In this document: positions 19,002 to 26,040 of the stretch, piece by piece | Layout: the number at the start of each line of letters is the position of its first letter | How positions within the stretch are numbered: position 1 is the first letter of the stretch | Source of the DNA: Bacillota bacterium | Lineage (GTDB): Bacteria; Bacillota; Clostridia; Acetivibrionales; DTU013 | Length of the DNA stretch: 64,000 bases | Reading direction: 5' to 3' | Assembly: GCA_023412915.1 (NCBI GenBank) | Contig: JAEZRE010000001.1 | Span: 62,001-126,000, forward strand | Made by a program: the position numbers and the translations under genes | The notes under the pieces: model-generated | What the model saw: only the letters and a program-made list of their open reading frames with translations | What the model was told of the DNA's origin: nothing | Databases searched by the model: none

Positions 19002-19033
19002 ACCGGCGGTATGACTGTCGGTCATCCGCCGGT
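19002..19033. terminator. Bidirectional hairpin between convergent operons
   Basis: ACCGGCGG and CCGCCGGT plus inner ATGAC/GTCAT pairs form a strong stem. On the minus strand it is followed by TTATTTATTA, so it best serves the transketolase operon. Confidence 0.65.
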
Positions 19034-19064
19034 ATAGTACCTCAGACTGCTTCAAAAACTTGAA

Positions 19065-19997
19065 CTACTTCAAAAACTCCAGCGTCGCTTTCTCTATTCC
19101 CTTTGCGTCTAGGCCATAGTAAGCGAGCAGCTCGTCGTACGGGCCTGAGCTTGCATAGGTTTTGGGTATCCCCAGACGCTTTACTCTTACGGGATATTTT
19201 GAACTGCATACCTCGGAAACCAGAGTTCCCAGGCCACCGTCCGCGTAATGCTCTTCAACGGTGAGGATGCCTTTTGTTTTCATCGCCGATTCGACGACCA
19301 GTTCCTCGTCGATAGGGCAAACTGTCGGCATACCAACCAGACGGACTGAGACGCCCTGTTTTGTGAGGTTGTCGGCAGCTTCTATCGCAGCCTTTGTGGT
19401 TGAACCTGTGGATATTATGGTTGCGTCGGTGCCTTCCCTTATGATGCGGCCCTTGCCGATTACGAAGGGCTGTTCATCGAACAGTACCGGGATCTTCGGA
19501 TTGCCTATACGCATATAGACCGGCCCCTCATGCTCCATCATGGCTTTAACCGCCGTCTTTATCTCTGTCGGGTCCTGCGGCGCCAGAACTACAACGCCCG
19601 GGATCATCCTTATGATGGCAAAATCCTCGAGGGAATGGTGGGTCGCGCCAAGGTCGGAATAGGATATGCCGCAGTTGCGGCCTACGACCTTGACATTCTG
19701 CTTCATATAGCCCAGATCGTTCCTGAACATTTCAAAGGGTCTCGAGGTTACAAAAGGAGCGATAGCGCAGAATACGGGTATCCTGCCCGTTGTTGCAAGA
19801 CCCGAGGCAACGCCTATAACTCCCTGCTCCATGATTCCGCACTCAAAGTACCTTCCGGGATACTTTTTTACAAAATCTCCGAAGCCGGAGCTTTTCCCGC
19901 TGTCTGCGGAAAGAACGACTATTTTTTCATTCTCCCCGGCAAGCTCTGTTACCGCTTTACCGAATTCTTTCCTTGGATCAAGATATTCTCCGATCAT
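19065..19997 (-). CDS. Transketolase, C-terminal subunit
   Basis: C-terminal half (pyrimidine-binding and C-terminal domains) of a split transketolase, 310 aa, which transfers two-carbon ketol units between sugar phosphates. It matches the family in the region VVLSADSGKS...FGDFVKKYPGRYFECGIMEQGVIGVASGLA and the later TVEEHYADGGLGTLVSEV. It overlaps the N-terminal subunit by 4 bp (ATGA), which supports stoichiometric heterodimer formation. A second split transketolase lies at 48257-50032. Which sugar phosphates this one prefers is not visible; rpiB and dhaKL nearby fit pentose or tetrose metabolism. Confidence 0.9.
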   Translation of the reverse strand: MIGEYLDPRKEFGKAVTELAGENEKIVVLSADSGKSSGFGDFVKKYPGRYFECGIMEQGVIGVASGLATTGRIPVFCAIAPFVTSRPFEMFRNDLGYMKQNVKVVGRNCGISYSDLGATHHSLEDFAIIRMIPGVVVLAPQDPTEIKTAVKAMMEHEGPVYMRIGNPKIPVLFDEQPFVIGKGRIIREGTDATIISTGSTTKAAIEAADNLTKQGVSVRLVGMPTVCPIDEELVVESAMKTKGILTVEEHYADGGLGTLVSEVCSSKYPVRVKRLGIPKTYASSGPYDELLAYYGLDAKGIEKATLEFLK

Positions 19998-20857
19998 CTA
20001 TTTTCACCTGATTTCTGCTCCAGAGCCAGAGTTTTGTTTTTGATTTCCTTTTCGGCCGCTTCAGCTTCCTCTTTGGAAGGGCTCCAATAATGGAAGGCAG
20101 CATCGCCTTCACCCTCGGACAATCCCTTGCACTTGACAGTGTGGGCGATTATTGCCGTAGGCTTGCCCTTTTCCAGAGGTATCGAATCGAGAGTTTCGAC
20201 TATTTCCTGCATACTGTTGCCGTCTATATTCCTTACAGCCCAGCCGAAAGCTTTGAAGCGCTCGTCTATAGGCGTCATGTTCATGACGTCCTCCACTTTT
20301 CCGCTGATCTGAAGACCGTTATTATCAACAAATAAGATTATATTGTCAAGATGATAATGGGATGCCACGGAAGCCGCCTCCCAGTTGGAGCCTTCCGGCA
20401 GCTCGCCGTCTCCCATCACGACAAATATCTTTGCATCCGGATTCTTATCCCTTACACCGAGCGCCATACCGCAAGCTATTGATAAACCGTGTCCCAGAGC
20501 GCCTGTGTTGGCTTCCACTCCAGGCAGCTTGTGCATGTCCGGATGTCCCGGGATTTTGGAATGCAGGCTTCCGTAGGTATCCAATACCTCCTTGGGGAAA
20601 TAACCCCTTTCAGCAAGCACTGCGTATTGAGCCAGACATTTGTGGCCGGCCGACAAAATAAAACGGTCTCTGTCCTCTTTTTTGGGGTTCGCGGGATCGA
20701 CATTCATCGAGTGGAAGTAAACTGCCGTTACTATATCCAGACAGGAGAGCGCCCCGCCGATGTGACCGTGTTCACTGGCCTTGATCATTCGTATGACATT
20801 TTCGCGGCATTTTGAAGCCGTCAGTTCCAAAGAAGCTATTTCATTCAAATCTGTCAT
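19994..20857 (-). CDS. Transketolase, N-terminal subunit
   Basis: Thiamine-diphosphate-binding half of the split transketolase, 287 aa. Typical residues are GHIGGALSCLDIVTAVYF near 30-50, SAGHK, and the TPP/metal motif MGDGELPEGSNWEAASVASHYHLDNIILFVDNNGLQ (about 148-183). AAGGTGAG precedes the ATG. It begins 1 bp inside the end of rpiB (TGATG), so rpiB and both transketolase subunits form a tightly packed operon read from the TGTATATACC-bearing promoter at 21354-21382. Confidence 0.92.
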   Translation of the reverse strand: MTDLNEIASLELTASKCRENVIRMIKASEHGHIGGALSCLDIVTAVYFHSMNVDPANPKKEDRDRFILSAGHKCLAQYAVLAERGYFPKEVLDTYGSLHSKIPGHPDMHKLPGVEANTGALGHGLSIACGMALGVRDKNPDAKIFVVMGDGELPEGSNWEAASVASHYHLDNIILFVDNNGLQISGKVEDVMNMTPIDERFKAFGWAVRNIDGNSMQEIVETLDSIPLEKGKPTAIIAHTVKCKGLSEGEGDAAFHYWSPSKEEAEAAEKEIKNKTLALEQKSGENR

Positions 20858-21297
20858 CAGATCTCACCTTTTTCATAAGAGACTATTCTGTCTACTTTCG
20901 ATTTAGACCTCGAATTCGGATCGTAGGTCAACCCGAGATATTCCTTTACAAAGCATTTGGCCGATTCTATCCCCGTAACCTGTGCGCCCATTGTTATAAT
21001 ATTGGCGTTATTGCTAAGCTGAGCCCTCTGCGCCTGGTACACATCGGTGACCAGAGCCGCGTAGGCACCTTTGACCTTGTTGGCCGCGATACATACGCCG
21101 ATGCCTGTTCCGCAGATCAGAACGCCCCTGTCGCATTTGCCTGCGGCAACTTCGGTTGCTACTTTTATTGCCGTGTTTGCGTAGATGGGGTCGTCGCTGC
21201 CGTAATCCACGCATTCGTGTCCCAGCGATTCGATATAAGGGATCAATGCCTTCTTAAAATCTGTTGCGTTGGGATCGCATCCGATTGCTATTTTCAT
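20857..21297 (-). CDS. rpiB: Ribose-5-phosphate isomerase B family protein
   Basis: Aldose-ketose isomerase of the RpiB/LacAB family, 146 aa, the usual size. It shows MKIAIGCDPNATDFK, the active-site cysteine motif CGTGIGVCIAANK and the SNNANIITMG segment. The classic role is interconversion of ribulose-5-P and ribose-5-P. Family members also act on allose-6-P or erythrulose-4-P (DerI/EryI), and the nearby dihydroxyacetone-kinase and apionate genes make a tetrulose phosphate worth considering. GGAGGT precedes the ATG. First gene of the minus-strand rpiB-transketolase operon. Confidence 0.9.
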   Translation of the reverse strand: MKIAIGCDPNATDFKKALIPYIESLGHECVDYGSDDPIYANTAIKVATEVAAGKCDRGVLICGTGIGVCIAANKVKGAYAALVTDVYQAQRAQLSNNANIITMGAQVTGIESAKCFVKEYLGLTYDPNSRSKSKVDRIVSYEKGEI

Positions 21298-21340
21298 ATC
21301 ATTACCTCCATTTTTATAATATCCGGCTTGGATTTCAACT

Positions 21341-21350
21341 TGTATATACC
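21341..21350. promoter_or_regulatory. Operator O1 (candidate GntR/UTRA site)
   Basis: TGTATATACC, within ACTTGTATATACCTGT, lies 3 bp downstream of the -10 box of the minus-strand rpiB promoter. It matches three other sites in the window in both sequence and position. Confidence 0.7.
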
Positions 21351-21353
21351 TGT

Positions 21354-21382
21354 ATAATATAATATGGCTGTTAATTTGTCAA
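21354..21382 (-). promoter_or_regulatory. sigmaA promoter of the rpiB-transketolase operon
   Basis: Read on the minus strand, TTGACA (21382-21377), a 17-bp spacer and TATTAT (21359-21354). Near consensus. Confidence 0.75.
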
Positions 21383-21474
21383 TCTCATACTGTGAGTTGT
21401 TGATGGCGGCATGTCAAAAAGTGAAACAAAAGAACCGTCCCTGCGTTTCCGTCCCTGCGGTTCTGTTAATCATC

Positions 21475-21503
21475 TTGACTGCGGATAAGGCCGATGCTAG
21501 AAT
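21475..21503 (+). promoter_or_regulatory. sigmaA promoter of the hexokinase-dhaKL operon
   Basis: TTGACT (21475-21480), 17-bp spacer, TAGAAT (21498-21503). Confidence 0.7.
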
Positions 21504-21508
21504 AATGC

Positions 21509-21518
21509 TGTATATACA
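21509..21518. promoter_or_regulatory. Operator O2 (candidate GntR/UTRA site)
   Basis: Perfect palindrome TGTATATACA, 5 bp after the -10 box and thus over the likely transcription start. It continues as CAGGTAAGTACA, similar to the sequence after operator O4. Confidence 0.75.
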
Positions 21519-21612
21519 GGTAAGTACAGTGGTATATAGTTATAATTTCTGTAATAATAAGTTATTATAAGCTTAAAGACTGAAAAAATATACAGTTTAT
21601 TTGTTCCAAGCA

Positions 21613-21657
21613 GGATGTTTGGCGCCCTTGCGGCGCGAATTACCGCTGAAAACATCC
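21613..21657 (+). other. Structured 5' leader of the hexokinase-dhaKL mRNA
   Basis: GGATGTTT (21613-21620) pairs with AAACATCC (21650-21657) and encloses a GCGCC/GGCGC hairpin (21622-21636). The outer stem ends just before the AAGGAGAG ribosome binding site. No T run follows, so it is not a simple terminator. Confidence 0.4.
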
Positions 21658-21673
21658 ATAAAGGAGAGACCGT

Positions 21674-23014
21674 ATGGAAAAGACGCTTCTTCAAAGGCTT
21701 GACAACGATATGGACGCGGAGCTGGCCAGACTCATAGGGTTATTCAAGGAGAATAAGGCGCCCGTCTTCAATTCGTATATGAAGGAACACTTCAGGATCG
21801 CCAAAAGCAAGCCCGACGCATTTGCAAACCACCCGCCCGTATTGGCGATCTCGCTGGGCGGAACCAATCTCAAGCTTATGATTGCGGGCATGAAAAACGG
21901 CACTATGATGGTCGAACATGTCAGGGCGACACAGATCCCCGCACATCCTGTTGAATTCACCGAATTTTTTGACGAGATTCTGGTGCGCGACGAGTATATA
22001 AAAAATTATCTAAGCAGAAGTGAAAACACTTTTGTAGGTTTCTCCTTCCCGATGGCGATCTTCGACGGCGTGCCCTTTCACCCCACAAAGGTCCCCAATT
22101 TAAAGGGAGTCATCGTGCGGGACATGAAAGACCTGAACCAGGATTTCAATTTCGGGAAAAATTTCGATATTTACCTGAAAGACCGCGGCTTCCACCCGGT
22201 CGAGCTGTTTTACCAGTCCGACGGCATAATAGCGCACCACGGCGCAGTAGCGCTGTGCGATACGGAGCTCGAAGACAGCACTACGCTGATCATCTGCGGA
22301 ACGGGTATGGCGACCGGCGACGAGGAAAATTACATCCAGCTGGGCATAGCAGAAATAACAGATAATGACGAAGAAATATATCCCGCCTCTGAAACGGAGA
22401 ATCACCAGTACCAATATGCCATGGCGGGCAAGGGGCTGTTCGGATTGATGAGAAGATGCATCGGGATCGCGGCTGAAGAGCCCGGAGCACACCTTGCAGG
22501 GCACGATCTGAGCGAGTTTTTTACGGACTCGCAGGGCTCAAAGACTACCGTGCAAATATGGGAAAGCAGCCTTGCAGGCGGTGTGCCGGAGGATGAGGCC
22601 AAAACGATAGCGGACAGGGTCGGTCCCGAAGCCTACGCCGAGCTGCAGCAGATAGCGGGAAAAATCGTGGAAAGGGTCATTGGTTCGATCGCGAACAGTG
22701 TTGTTTCAACGATCGTAAAGATGGGCCCTGCCGTGAATAAAAAAGGCCATCTGGTATTTTTCGAGGGTAGTGTCGTGAACAATAGAAATATACTGCCGAG
22801 GGTAAAGGCCGAAATCGTCCGGAGGATCAATAATGCCGGGCTGTACAGCCGCATGGGGGTACCACAGCCCATACTACCCGATATGGAGAGGACACTGAAG
22901 CCTTTGAGAGCCTGCGGCGGGCTTCCCGAAGCATTGCTGGCAGACGTTGATATAACGCTCATAGGAGCGGCGTCATCGGTCATGGCGGAAACCTGCTTGA
23001 GGAAACAGGGATAA
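21674..23014 (+). CDS. Hexokinase-family sugar kinase (copy 1)
   Basis: Cytoplasmic ATP-dependent sugar kinase of the hexokinase superfamily, 446 aa. The phosphate-1 motif is LGGTNLK at residues 61-67; sugar-contact segments GFSFPMAIFDGVPFHPTKVPNLKG and the adenosine-binding ICGTGMATG follow. The length and the FSFP and VPN elements resemble eukaryote-type hexokinases rather than ROK glucokinases. The substrate sugar is unknown. First gene of an operon with dhaK and dhaL; a paralogue at 33406-34743 is paired with a GH2 enzyme under the same type of operator. AAGGAGAG precedes the ATG. Confidence 0.82.
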   Translation: MEKTLLQRLDNDMDAELARLIGLFKENKAPVFNSYMKEHFRIAKSKPDAFANHPPVLAISLGGTNLKLMIAGMKNGTMMVEHVRATQIPAHPVEFTEFFDEILVRDEYIKNYLSRSENTFVGFSFPMAIFDGVPFHPTKVPNLKGVIVRDMKDLNQDFNFGKNFDIYLKDRGFHPVELFYQSDGIIAHHGAVALCDTELEDSTTLIICGTGMATGDEENYIQLGIAEITDNDEEIYPASETENHQYQYAMAGKGLFGLMRRCIGIAAEEPGAHLAGHDLSEFFTDSQGSKTTVQIWESSLAGGVPEDEAKTIADRVGPEAYAELQQIAGKIVERVIGSIANSVVSTIVKMGPAVNKKGHLVFFEGSVVNNRNILPRVKAEIVRRINNAGLYSRMGVPQPILPDMERTLKPLRACGGLPEALLADVDITLIGAASSVMAETCLRKQG

Positions 23015-23141
23015 ATGAAGGAAAGCGCCAAAACTGCGCACCGGTATGACGATGCCAGGGCTGACGGCAGCCGGCAGTGGCGTCGGTATTGAATATATTG
23101 AATATAAAGCTGTAAAAAAAATACGATAAGCGGGTGACGAT

Positions 23142-24140
23142 ATGAAAAAGATTCTGAATAGTAATGAAAGTTTTGTGGACGAAAGTCTGGAAGGTATCCT
23201 GACGGCGCACGGAGATATGCTGAAGGCTTGCGGCACCGATATAAGGGCCGTATTCAGGGCGGACGCCCCCGTGAAAAACAAGGTTGCCATAGTAACCGGA
23301 GGCGGCTACGGCCACCTGCCCGTTTTTCTGGGGTATGTGGGCAAAGGCCTTGCGGATGGCGTTGCAGTCGGAAATGTATTCACTTCTCCGAGCTGCGATA
23401 CGATAATAAACGTCACCAAAGAGGTCGACGGCGGAAAAGGTGTGCTTTATCTGTTTGGGAACTATGTGGGTGACGGCATGAATTTCGATATGGCCGGAGA
23501 GATCGTAGGGCTTGACGGCATAGAGACGAGGATCGTCAAGGTTTCGGACGATATAGCTTCTGCGCCGCGTGAAAGCTGGCAGCAAAGGCGCGGTGTGGCG
23601 GGGCTGTTTTTCGTATATAAGACGGCAGGCGCAAAAGCCGAACAGCTTGCCGACCTCGCAGAAGTGCAGAGAATTGCTGAGAAAACCGCGGAACGCACCG
23701 CGACGATGGGCATAGCCATGTCCTCCTGCTGGGTGCCGGGGGCGGGGAGGCCGATATTCGAGATAAGCGAGGAAGACATAGAGGTAGGTATGGGGATCCA
23801 CGGGGAGCCGGGGGTAGAACGCATCAAGCTGGAGACCTCGAAAGAAATTGCACAGAGGATTGTCCCGAAGCTCGTCGAAGACCTGGGGCTAAGCGACAAG
23901 TCCAGGGTTTCGGTGCTTGTCAACGGTCTGGGCTCCACGACCCGTGAAGAGCTCTATATCCTGTACAAGGATGTCGATCAACTGCTAAAAAGCTTCGGAG
24001 TCAAGACGGTGAAGGTTTTCGTAGGCGAGTACGCCACGTCGCTGGAGATGGCGGGAGCCTCGGTCTCCATACTGGAGCTTGACGATGAATTGGCCGGGCT
24101 TATGGAAGCGCCGGCATGTTCGCCGTTTATCAAATTATAG
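23142..24140 (+). CDS. dhaK: Dihydroxyacetone kinase subunit DhaK
   Basis: Substrate-binding subunit of a dihydroxyacetone-type kinase, 332 aa. The covalent substrate histidine is present at H220 in VGMGIHGEPG, and the N-terminal GGGYGHLPVFLGYVG and NYVGDGMNFDMA segments match the family. It transfers phosphate to dihydroxyacetone, or possibly to a related ketose such as erythrulose, from the nucleotide carried by DhaL. No dhaM (PTS-type phosphodonor subunit) is encoded in this window, so regeneration of DhaL-bound ADP must occur elsewhere or by exchange. A 127-bp gap with no recognisable gene precedes it. Confidence 0.92.
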   Translation: MKKILNSNESFVDESLEGILTAHGDMLKACGTDIRAVFRADAPVKNKVAIVTGGGYGHLPVFLGYVGKGLADGVAVGNVFTSPSCDTIINVTKEVDGGKGVLYLFGNYVGDGMNFDMAGEIVGLDGIETRIVKVSDDIASAPRESWQQRRGVAGLFFVYKTAGAKAEQLADLAEVQRIAEKTAERTATMGIAMSSCWVPGAGRPIFEISEEDIEVGMGIHGEPGVERIKLETSKEIAQRIVPKLVEDLGLSDKSRVSVLVNGLGSTTREELYILYKDVDQLLKSFGVKTVKVFVGEYATSLEMAGASVSILELDDELAGLMEAPACSPFIKL

Positions 24141-24152
24141 GGAGTGGGTAAA

Positions 24153-24779
24153 GTGGCTATAGGAATAGATAAAGTTATCGGGATCTTATTGAAATCGGCG
24201 GATATAATAACCGCATCAAAGGATCAGCTTGAACAGCTCGACAGTGCCTCGGGCGACGGGGATCTCGGGATCTCCATGAAAAGAGGGGCGGACGCTATAA
24301 AAGCCGTTTTGTCCGCGTCAGCTGGAGAAAGCGATATAGGAAACCTTCTGATAAAATGCGCGATGGCTTTCAACAAGGAAGCTCCCTCAACGCTGGGAAC
24401 GCTGCTGTCCTCCGCGTTACTGGCGGCGGGGAAGGAAACCAAAGGCAGGAGCGAGCTATCTGAAGGCGACGTTGTCAAACTGGCGGGGATAATGACAAAA
24501 AGTATAATGGATCGCGGCAAGGCGGCTCTTGGAGATAAAACCATACTTGACGCCATGATCCCGATGAGCGAGGCTATGAGCAGCAGCTTTGAACAGGGCA
24601 AAAGCCTGGCCGAAGCTGTCAAGGCCGCTGCGGCGGCTGCTGCTGCAGGAGCGGAAGCTACGAAGGAGCTTGTTGCAAAGGCAGGCAGGGCCAAATGGAT
24701 TGGAGAGCGCACGAACGGCTTTCTTGACGGCGGCGCGGTGCTGTGCTCTATTGTTATCAATCACCTGGCAATGGGATAA
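24153..24779 (+). CDS. dhaL: Dihydroxyacetone kinase subunit DhaL
   Basis: ADP/ATP-binding subunit of the DHA kinase, 208 aa, with the Mg-binding aspartates in SASGDGDLGISMKRG and the helical-barrel TLGTLL and alanine-rich segments of the family. I favour the GTG at 24153 because GGAG at 24141-24144 is at proper spacing; a GTG at 24144 would overlap that site. It follows dhaK by about 12 bp and is followed by a perfect terminator hairpin at 24861. Confidence 0.9.
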   Translation: MAIGIDKVIGILLKSADIITASKDQLEQLDSASGDGDLGISMKRGADAIKAVLSASAGESDIGNLLIKCAMAFNKEAPSTLGTLLSSALLAAGKETKGRSELSEGDVVKLAGIMTKSIMDRGKAALGDKTILDAMIPMSEAMSSSFEQGKSLAEAVKAAAAAAAAGAEATKELVAKAGRAKWIGERTNGFLDGGAVLCSIVINHLAMG

Positions 24780-24860
24780 AAGCGTGGAATATAGTGAAAA
24801 TTACTGCGCCGCATAATGAAGTAGCTTATGTGCCGGCGCAATAGCCTGTTTGTTCAAAAG

Positions 24861-24889
24861 TTGCAAGCGCTTGAAGCGCTTGCAATTTT
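24861..24889 (+). terminator. Terminator of the hexokinase-dhaKL operon
   Basis: TTGCAAGCGCTT, central G, AAGCGCTTGCAA, then TTTT: a perfect 12-bp inverted repeat. The sequence also resembles a CcpA cre element (TGCAAGCGCTTG) and lies just upstream of the next promoter. Confidence 0.8.
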
Positions 24890-24900
24890 CATATAGTTGG

Positions 24901-24929
24901 TTGACAGCAGTGTCGATATAGAGTATTAT
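24901..24929 (+). promoter_or_regulatory. Operator-controlled promoter P1 of gntR
   Basis: TTGACA (24901-24906), 17-bp spacer, TATTAT (24924-24929). It starts 12 bp after the preceding terminator. Confidence 0.7.
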
Positions 24930-24932
24930 ACT

Positions 24933-24942
24933 TGTATATACA
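24933..24942. promoter_or_regulatory. Operator O3 (candidate GntR/UTRA site)
   Basis: Perfect TGTATATACA palindrome 3 bp downstream of the P1 -10 box, suggesting autoregulation of the gntR gene. Confidence 0.7.
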
Positions 24943-25108
24943 GCTTTAGTCAGGTTAAGACAAATAGCAGGTAAAAGCTTTCAACTGAACCGATTGTAAA
25001 AAGGCAAGCCTGTGATCCCGGGATCATGCAACGTTCCTTGATAATTCAATATCGTTGAGAGCCCTGAAGCACGCGATGCGATGTCTATATCGTCAGTAAT
25101 TATAAAAG

Positions 25109-25137
25109 TTGACAATATCCGATAAATTAAATATAAT
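25109..25137 (+). promoter_or_regulatory. Promoter P2 of gntR, consensus sigmaA
   Basis: TTGACA (25109-25114), 17-bp spacer, TATAAT (25132-25137): exact consensus, 27 bp upstream of the gntR ATG and without the palindromic operator. Confidence 0.8.
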
Positions 25138-25163
25138 TTTCATATATTGGGGAAGGTAAAATT

Positions 25164-25883
25164 ATGCTTGAGCGCTCAAATCCAAAGCCCTTATATCTTC
25201 AATTGACCGAGATCATAAGGGAAAAAATTCATAACGGAGAATGGGAAGCAAACAATCCGATACCTTCGGAGAATGAGCTTAGCAAGATGTACGGACTGAG
25301 CAGAATGACCGTCAGATCCGTTATCACTCAATTCGTCTCAGAGAGCTTGTTGTACCGTGTACCGGGCAAGGGGACCTTTGTGGCGGAGCCCAAGATTACT
25401 GCGAAGTCTTTGTCCTATGCCGGTATAAGGGAACAGCTCGAACAGATGGGATATGCGATATCTACCCGGATATTGAGCACAGAGATAATCGACGCAGCCG
25501 GTCAGGTCGCGGAAAACCTGGCTTTGGAAAGCGGCAGCCCCGTATATATCATAAAAAGACTCAGGTATATCGATAAAAATCCTCTCAGCCTGCATGTAAG
25601 CTACGTACCCGTGAAAATGTGCAAAGGCTTCGATTCAGGCAAACTTGAGAAGGAGCAGCTTTGCGTCGTACTAAAAAACGATTACGGTCTGTCACGCGGC
25701 AAAGTAGTGGAGACTCTCGAATCCTCAATAGCAACTACCACCGAAGCGAAGCTTCTTGAAATAAAGGCGAACCATCCGCTGCTCCTGCTGGAAGATATCA
25801 TTTATTCCGGCGACGGAGTACCCTTCGAGTATTCGAAAGTCCTTTTCAGAGGCGACAAGATCAAGATCAAAATGGAATTCTGA
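25164..25883 (+). CDS. GntR-family repressor with UTRA domain (HutC/TreR type)
   Basis: Transcriptional regulator of 239 aa. The N-terminal winged helix-turn-helix (about 8-75: PLYLQLTEIIREKI...SENELSKMYGLSRMTVRSVITQFVSE...RVPGKGTFVAEP) is followed by a UTRA effector domain (about 95-235), which in this subfamily binds sugars or sugar phosphates. TreR of this subfamily recognises TTGTATATACAA, almost identical to the four sites in this window, one of them in this gene's own promoter region. I infer that it represses rpiB-transketolase, hexokinase-dhaKL, itself and the GH2-hexokinase pair. GGGGAAGG precedes the ATG. Confidence 0.9.
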   Translation: MLERSNPKPLYLQLTEIIREKIHNGEWEANNPIPSENELSKMYGLSRMTVRSVITQFVSESLLYRVPGKGTFVAEPKITAKSLSYAGIREQLEQMGYAISTRILSTEIIDAAGQVAENLALESGSPVYIIKRLRYIDKNPLSLHVSYVPVKMCKGFDSGKLEKEQLCVVLKNDYGLSRGKVVETLESSIATTTEAKLLEIKANHPLLLLEDIIYSGDGVPFEYSKVLFRGDKIKIKMEF

Positions 25884-25994
25884 TCGTATTTTCAGCATTA
25901 AAATGTTTTCAAATCAAAAATAAATTTATATGCTCTGCCGATAGATTTTCGCAAGTATGTGAGAGTCTTTTCATTCATTTCTTTTTAACAATAA

Positions 25995-26008
25995 TTACAG
26001 TTCTGTAA
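25995..26008. promoter_or_regulatory. Palindrome upstream of the transaldolase gene
   Basis: TTACAG-TT-CTGTAA, a perfect 14-bp inverted repeat, 32 bp before the start codon. It could be an operator; no -35/-10 pair around it is convincing. Confidence 0.3.
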
Positions 26009-26040
26009 CCATTCTTTTATTCACTAAAGGGGGAAATAAT

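Larger units (their letters stand above)
21298..21673. promoter_or_regulatory. Divergent regulatory region rpiB-transketolase / hexokinase-dhaKL
   Basis: This 376-bp gene-free stretch holds two divergent sigmaA promoters, two TGTATATAC-type operators and a structured leader, all listed separately. A short frame at 21364-21570 starts inside this control DNA and is not supported as a gene. Confidence 0.7.
24780..25163. promoter_or_regulatory. Regulatory stretch between dhaL and gntR
   Basis: This 384-bp gene-free region contains the dhaL terminator (24861), an operator-bearing promoter (24901), an AT-rich spacer of about 160 bp and a second near-perfect promoter (25109). I see no conserved RNA fold or small gene in the 24945-25100 part. 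Confidence 0.6.

Noticed and set aside
21364..21570. 68-codon plus-strand frame
   Set aside because: It covers both divergent promoters and operator O2 and has no ribosome binding site.
23015..23141. Possible short gene between hexokinase and dhaK
   Set aside because: The only frames are under 35 codons, lack a ribosome binding site and show no motif; it reads as a spacer.
22980..24760. Several long minus-strand frames opposite dhaK and dhaL
   Set aside because: They shadow well-supported genes, are low in complexity (Ser/Ala runs) and have no ribosome binding sites in proper context.
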